This document shows positions 6,141 through 8,557 of a stretch of 8,557 nucleotides of DNA, piece after piece. The stretch lies in the NCBI GenBank assembly GCA_024413875.1, contig JAKSVY010000059.1, positions 1 through 8,557 of the forward strand, read 5' to 3'. A program made the translations under genes and the position numbers. The DNA comes from Bacilli bacterium. Lineage in GTDB: Bacteria > Bacillota_I > Bacilli_A > RFN20 > CAG-826. The first letter of the stretch is position 1. The number at the start of each line of letters is the position of its first letter. The notes beneath the pieces were generated by a model, which made no database searches, was not told the origin of the DNA, and saw only the letters and a program-made list of their open reading frames with translations.

Positions 6141-6995
6141 TTATTTAGCCTCCTTTTTGAATAAGTTACATGCTTTTTCATATGCATGTCTTTCAAAATC
6201 GCAATACATTCTGCCTCTTGACATAGCTTCATCAAAGTCAATTTCATAACCGTTGAAGTCTGGGCCATCAACACATGCGAATTTTGTAACTTTCTTGCCA
6301 TCAACATTAAGTGTTAAACGGCAACCACCACACATACCTGTGCCGTCAATCATAATTGGGTTCATAGAAGCTGTTACTGGAACGTTATATGGTTTAGCAG
6401 CAGCGACGACGAATTTCATCATGATGAGTGGACCAATAGTGATGATTTCATCGAATTGTTCGCCAGCAGCGAGCATTTCATTTAATGGTACACATACGTT
6501 ACCTTGTCTAGCATAGCTACCATCATCAGTCATAACATGAAGGACATCTGAACATGCTTTGAATTCATCTTCAAGAATAACGATGTCTTTACTTCTGAAA
6601 CCGATGATTGAAGTAACGTGAGTGCCTTGAGCGTGTAAAGCTTGAGCGATTGGCATTGCGATAGCACAGCCAACACCACCACCGACAACACAAACTCTCT
6701 TCTTGCCTTCGATATGAGTTGGAACACCTAAAGGTCCAACGAAGTCAGTGATGCATTCGCCTTCATTGACATGGTTGAGTAATTCTGTAGTTCCACCAAC
6801 GATTTGGAAGATAATTTTAACAGTGCCTTCTTCTGGATTTGTTCCAGCAACTGTTAATGGAATTCTTTCGCCTTCTTCATTAACTCTTAAGATAATGAAT
6901 TGACCAGGTTTTGCTTTCTTAGCAACGAGTGGTGCTAAGATTTCCATTTGTGTGACAGTAGGATTTAATGGTTTTTTTCTAACTACTTTATACAT
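6141..6995 (-). CDS. nfnA: NfnA-type small subunit of NADH-dependent ferredoxin:NADP oxidoreductase
   Basis: The 284 residues match the small Nfn/SudB subunit, a ferredoxin-reductase fold related to PyrK that binds FAD, NAD(H) and one [2Fe-2S] cluster. Visible: ERIPLT (43-48, the FAD-binding RxPLT-type motif), GPLG (87-90), the dinucleotide loop VGGGVGCA (104-111), and the C-terminal cluster segment DGTGMCGGC (217-225) with Cys241. PyrK has Cys where Asp217 stands. From knowledge of the family, the Nfn small subunit uses three Cys plus one Asp, so Asp217, Cys222, Cys225 and Cys241 fit Nfn. With NfnB it would couple NADH and reduced ferredoxin to NADP reduction, in either direction. The ATG at 6995 has AAAGGAG at 7008-7014. 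It is the first gene of the operon and lies 2 bases from nfnB. Confidence 0.88.
   Translation of the reverse strand: MYKVVRKKPLNPTVTQMEILAPLVAKKAKPGQFIILRVNEEGERIPLTVAGTNPEEGTVKIIFQIVGGTTELLNHVNEGECITDFVGPLGVPTHIEGKKRVCVVGGGVGCAIAMPIAQALHAQGTHVTSIIGFRSKDIVILEDEFKACSDVLHVMTDDGSYARQGNVCVPLNEMLAAGEQFDEIITIGPLIMMKFVVAAAKPYNVPVTASMNPIMIDGTGMCGGCRLTLNVDGKKVTKFACVDGPDFNGYEIDFDEAMSRGRMYCDFERHAYEKACNLFKKEAK
6149..6154 (-). promoter_or_regulatory. Ribosome binding site of nfnB inside the end of nfnA
   Basis: The minus strand reads AGGAGG, 10 bases before the nfnB ATG at 6138. It lies in the codons for Lys-Glu-Ala just before the nfnA TAA stop. The subunits are thus probably translated in a coupled way and in similar amounts. 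Confidence 0.8.
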
Positions 6996-7021
6996 AATAG
7001 TTAATTTCTCCTTTAGTCTTA

Positions 7022-7050
7022 TTTATATTAATTTATAAAATTAATTTCAA
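7022..7050 (-). promoter_or_regulatory. Sigma-A-type promoter of the nfnAB-NAD kinase operon
   Basis: The minus strand has TTGAAA (7045-7050), a 17-base spacer and TATAAA (7022-7027), close to TTGACA-17-TATAAT. The -10 lies 26 bases before the nfnA ATG, giving a short leader with the AAAGGAG site. The 17-base spacer is itself an inverted repeat (TTAATTT, ATA, AAATTAA on the plus strand), and TTTTAGGTCTAAAA (7052-7065) lies just upstream of the -35. Both are possible regulator sites. Confidence 0.6.
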
Positions 7051-7093
7051 ATTTTAGGTCTAAAACGTCCTTAATTGTTTAAGGGGATTTTAG

Positions 7094-7130
7094 AAAAAAG
7101 TTTCTTGGCGGGTTATATGCCCGCCAAGAA
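7094..7130 (-). terminator. Strong Rho-independent terminator of the SDR gene
   Basis: On the minus strand an 11-base stem TTCTTGGCGGG / CCCGCCAAGAA closes a seven-base loop (CATATAA) and is followed, after A-C-adjacent bases, by six T. It lies about 30 bases past the TAA at 7162 and isolates the SDR gene from the nfn operon. T-rich sequence on the other side could let it work in both directions, but no plus-strand gene is present. Confidence 0.88.
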
Positions 7131-7161
7131 GTTTTCTAGTTTTTTGATATGTTTCTATCAA

Positions 7162-7935
7162 TTACATGCAAGTGTAACCACCATCAACTGGGATGATGAC
7201 ACCGTTAACATATGAACTAGCTTTTGATGATAAGTAAAGAGCTGTTGTGTCTAATTCACCTTCATTACCATAACGAGCTAATGGGATCATTGTTTTTGCA
7301 TATTGTTTGAAGAAATCAGTGTTGAGTGTATCAACTGTGAGTGGAGTATAGAAGTAACCAGGGCAGATTGCGTTAACTGTGATACCTCTTTCGCCCCATT
7401 CTGCTGCGAGAGCACGTGTTAAGTTGACAACACCACCTTTAGCTGCGTGGTAGCAAGCTGTTGGAGCGATCTTGTTGCCGACTAAACCATACATAGAAGC
7501 GATGTTAATGATACGGCCATAGCCTTGTGGTAACATAGCTTTCTTTGCAACTGCACGAGCAACTTTGAATGTACCGAATAAATCGATTTGTGTTTCGTGT
7601 TCGAATGTTTCATCTGGCATATCTTCAGCTGGGATGACACCACCTGTACCTGCGTTGTTAATGCAGATATCGATACGGCCATATTTAGCTAAGACTGTGT
7701 CGACCATAGCTTCGACTTGTTCTGTTTTTGTGATGTCACATGCAACACCGCAAGCTGGAACGCCGAATTCTTTTGTAATTGATGCAGCGACTTCATCAAT
7801 TAAGTTTTGTCTTCTTGCAACAGCGATAATTGTAGCGCCTTGAGAAGCAAGAGCTTTAGCCATTTGTACGCCTAAACCAGTTGAACAACCAGTAACGATA
7901 GCGACTTGGCCATTAAAATCAAAATATTTATTCAT
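7162..7935 (-). CDS. Classical short-chain dehydrogenase/reductase (gluconate 5-dehydrogenase or FabG-like)
   Basis: An NAD(P)H-dependent cytosolic oxidoreductase of 257 residues, the usual length for the family. Cofactor loop TGCSTGLG (15-22), structural NNAG (93-96), catalytic Ser147, Tyr162 and Lys166 (YHAAK), PG at 192-193 and the C-terminal VDGGYTC (250-256) are all present. The position usually held by the fourth catalytic residue, Asn, appears to be Asp118 (QIDLFGTF). Residues ARRQ after strand 2 (40-43) may favour NADP, but this is weak. The end (PLARYGNEGELDTTALYLSS) resembles proteins annotated as gluconate 5-dehydrogenase in Firmicutes; the true substrate could be another sugar acid or a keto compound. 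The ATG at 7935 is set by AAGGAG (7943-7948) at 7 bases. It stands alone between two terminators, so no operon partner helps in naming a substrate. Confidence 0.85.
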   Translation of the reverse strand: MNKYFDFNGQVAIVTGCSTGLGVQMAKALASQGATIIAVARRQNLIDEVAASITKEFGVPACGVACDITKTEQVEAMVDTVLAKYGRIDICINNAGTGGVIPAEDMPDETFEHETQIDLFGTFKVARAVAKKAMLPQGYGRIINIASMYGLVGNKIAPTACYHAAKGGVVNLTRALAAEWGERGITVNAICPGYFYTPLTVDTLNTDFFKQYAKTMIPLARYGNEGELDTTALYLSSKASSYVNGVIIPVDGGYTCM

Positions 7936-7958
7936 TTTGTTTCTCCTTAAACGTTTAT

Positions 7959-7987
7959 ATTTTAGTCCCTATTACTTTAAAAGTAAA
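7959..7987 (-). promoter_or_regulatory. Candidate promoter of the SDR gene
   Basis: The minus strand has TTTACT (7982-7987), 17 bases, then TAAAAT (7959-7964), 23 bases before the SDR ATG. Both boxes are imperfect; TATAAA at 7954-7959 is an alternative -10. A palindrome, TTACTTT-A-AAAGTAA (7972-7986), covers most of the spacer and part of the -35, which would suit a repressor. Confidence 0.35.
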
Positions 7988-7999
7988 TAATATTAGATG

Positions 8000-8038
8000 A
8001 ATAGCATCTATATCATAAAAGATATAGCAAAATAGCAT
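8000..8038. repeat. Direct repeat AATAGCAT flanking an inverted repeat upstream of the SDR gene
   Basis: AATAGCAT occurs at 8000-8007 and 8031-8038, 31 bases apart (about three helical turns). Between them CTATATC (8008-8014) and GATATAG (8021-8027) form an inverted repeat with a six-base loop. It lies just upstream of the candidate SDR promoter and just past the rubrerythrin terminator. It may be a regulator site; function unproven. Confidence 0.4.
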
Positions 8039-8066
8039 AAAAAAATGAGTGGCGAACCACTCATTT
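8039..8066 (-). terminator. Rho-independent terminator of the rubrerythrin gene
   Basis: On the minus strand a ten-base stem AAATGAGTGG / CCACTCATTT closes a TTCG tetraloop and runs into a tract of seven T, three of them in the stem. It lies about 18 bases past the TAA at 8084. Confidence 0.85.
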
Positions 8067-8083
8067 AAAATAAAAAATTTATT

Positions 8084-8557
8084 TTAGTAATTTTCAGCGC
8101 AGATTTCGAAATAAGCTTTTGGATGAGCACATGTTGGGCAAATTTCTGGAGCTTTTGTACCAACGATAATGTGTCCACAGTTTCTGCATTCCCAAATTTT
8201 AACTTCGCTTTTTTCAAAAACTTTTGCAGTTTCAATATTGTTTAAAAGTTGTCTATATCTTTCTTCGTGACGTTTTTCAATAGCGGCAACTAATCTAAAT
8301 TTTGCAGCGAGTTGAGGGAAGCCTTCTTCCATTGCTTCTTTAGCAAAATTTTCATACATATCAGTCCATTCATAGTTTTCTCCTTCAGCAGCAGCCTTAA
8401 GATTTTCTTCAGTAGAACCAATACCTTCTAATTCTTTTAACCAAAGTTTTGCGTGTTCTTTTTCATTATTTGCAGTCATTTCAAAAATAGCTGCAATTTG
8501 CTCATATCCTTCTTTTTTAGCTTTACTAGCAAAGTAAGTGTACTTATTTCTTGCTTG
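8084..8557 (-). CDS. rbr: Rubrerythrin (5' end outside window)
   Basis: A non-heme iron peroxidase that reduces hydrogen peroxide in the cytoplasm of anaerobes. The frame is open to the window edge, giving 157 visible residues beginning [12 protein letters not shown]. This is the usual continuation of the ES-QARNKY helix near residue 20, so about 20 N-terminal residues, including the first Glu iron ligand, are missing. An internal Met lies at 8479 but is not the start. Visible diiron ligand motifs are NEKEH and, in the later helix pair, EE-GFPQ and EKRHEERY (E-x-x-H type). The C-terminus is a rubredoxin-like [Fe(SCys)4] domain, CRNCG and CPTCAH, with Trp before the first Cys. The stop is TAA, followed by a good terminator, so nothing downstream is in its operon. 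Any peroxide-responsive promoter would lie outside the window. Confidence 0.93.
   Translation of the reverse strand, partial: QARNKYTYFASKAKKEGYEQIAAIFEMTANNEKEHAKLWLKELEGIGSTEENLKAAAEGENYEWTDMYENFAKEAMEEGFPQLAAKFRLVAAIEKRHEERYRQLLNNIETAKVFEKSEVKIWECRNCGHIIVGTKAPEICPTCAHPKAYFEICAENY

Noticed and set aside
6141..6995. Dihydroorotate dehydrogenase electron-transfer subunit (PyrK)
   Set aside because: Asp217 replaces the first cluster Cys as in Nfn, and no pyrimidine gene is adjacent.
7102..7130. Riboswitch or attenuator in front of nfnA
   Set aside because: The hairpin lies upstream of the likely nfn promoter and close behind the SDR stop with a T tract, so it is a simple terminator; the nfn leader is too short for a riboswitch.
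4871..7843. Plus-strand open frames at 4871-5107, 6253-6516 and 7565-7843, and out-of-frame minus frames at 5682-6035, 6530-6727 and 7482-7682
   Set aside because: All overlap well-supported enzyme genes in other frames and encode no recognisable motifs.
1..8557. Mycoplasma-type code (TGA as Trp)
   Set aside because: Trp is TGG in the genes read, and none of the supported genes needs to read through TGA. No visible gene ends in TGA either (TAA or TAG only), but six stops are too few to argue from.
1..8557. Mobile element or horizontally acquired island
   Set aside because: No transposase, integrase, tRNA or flanking direct repeats are seen; the strand and style of all genes are uniform.

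Overview
The window is AT-rich and every gene reads on the minus strand. Strong AGGAGG-type ribosome binding sites, hydrophobic lipoprotein signal peptides with a lipobox, TGG used for Trp and TAA/TAG stops suggest a low-GC Gram-positive or Mollicutes-related anaerobe. A gut member of the class Bacilli (Erysipelotrichia/RF39-like) is my guess, resting on style and gene content, not on a marker gene.

In transcription order (right to left): (1) the 3' part of a rubrerythrin gene (8557 to 8084), closed by a hairpin terminator. (2) A single-gene unit for a classical short-chain dehydrogenase/reductase (7935 to 7162), closed by a strong GC-rich terminator. (3) A three-gene operon with a good sigma-A-like promoter (about 7022-7050): the small and large subunits of an NfnAB-type, electron-bifurcating ferredoxin:NADP oxidoreductase (6995-6141 and 6138-4729), then an NAD kinase (4709-3930), closed by a short terminator. 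(4) A two-gene surface unit: a 575-residue lipoprotein with a Ser/Pro-rich linker and four ~80-residue beta repeats (3739-2012), then a larger lipoprotein (1994 to beyond base 1) with G-x-NGD repeats, two InlB-like B-repeats and many BspA-type leucine-rich repeats. Its 3' end is outside the window.

The right half is anaerobic redox metabolism: peroxide detoxification, a bifurcating enzyme linking NADH, NADPH and ferredoxin, and the enzyme that makes NADP. Joining NAD kinase to nfnAB would supply NADP together with the enzyme that reduces it. The left half is cell-surface material, probably for adhesion or polymer binding.

I see no mobile element, CRISPR array, tRNA/rRNA or evident defence system. 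The least routine signals are the nfnAB-NAD kinase operon, the altered active-site motifs of that NAD kinase, paired palindromes in the three intergenic regions, and an unassigned C-terminal domain in the 575-residue lipoprotein.
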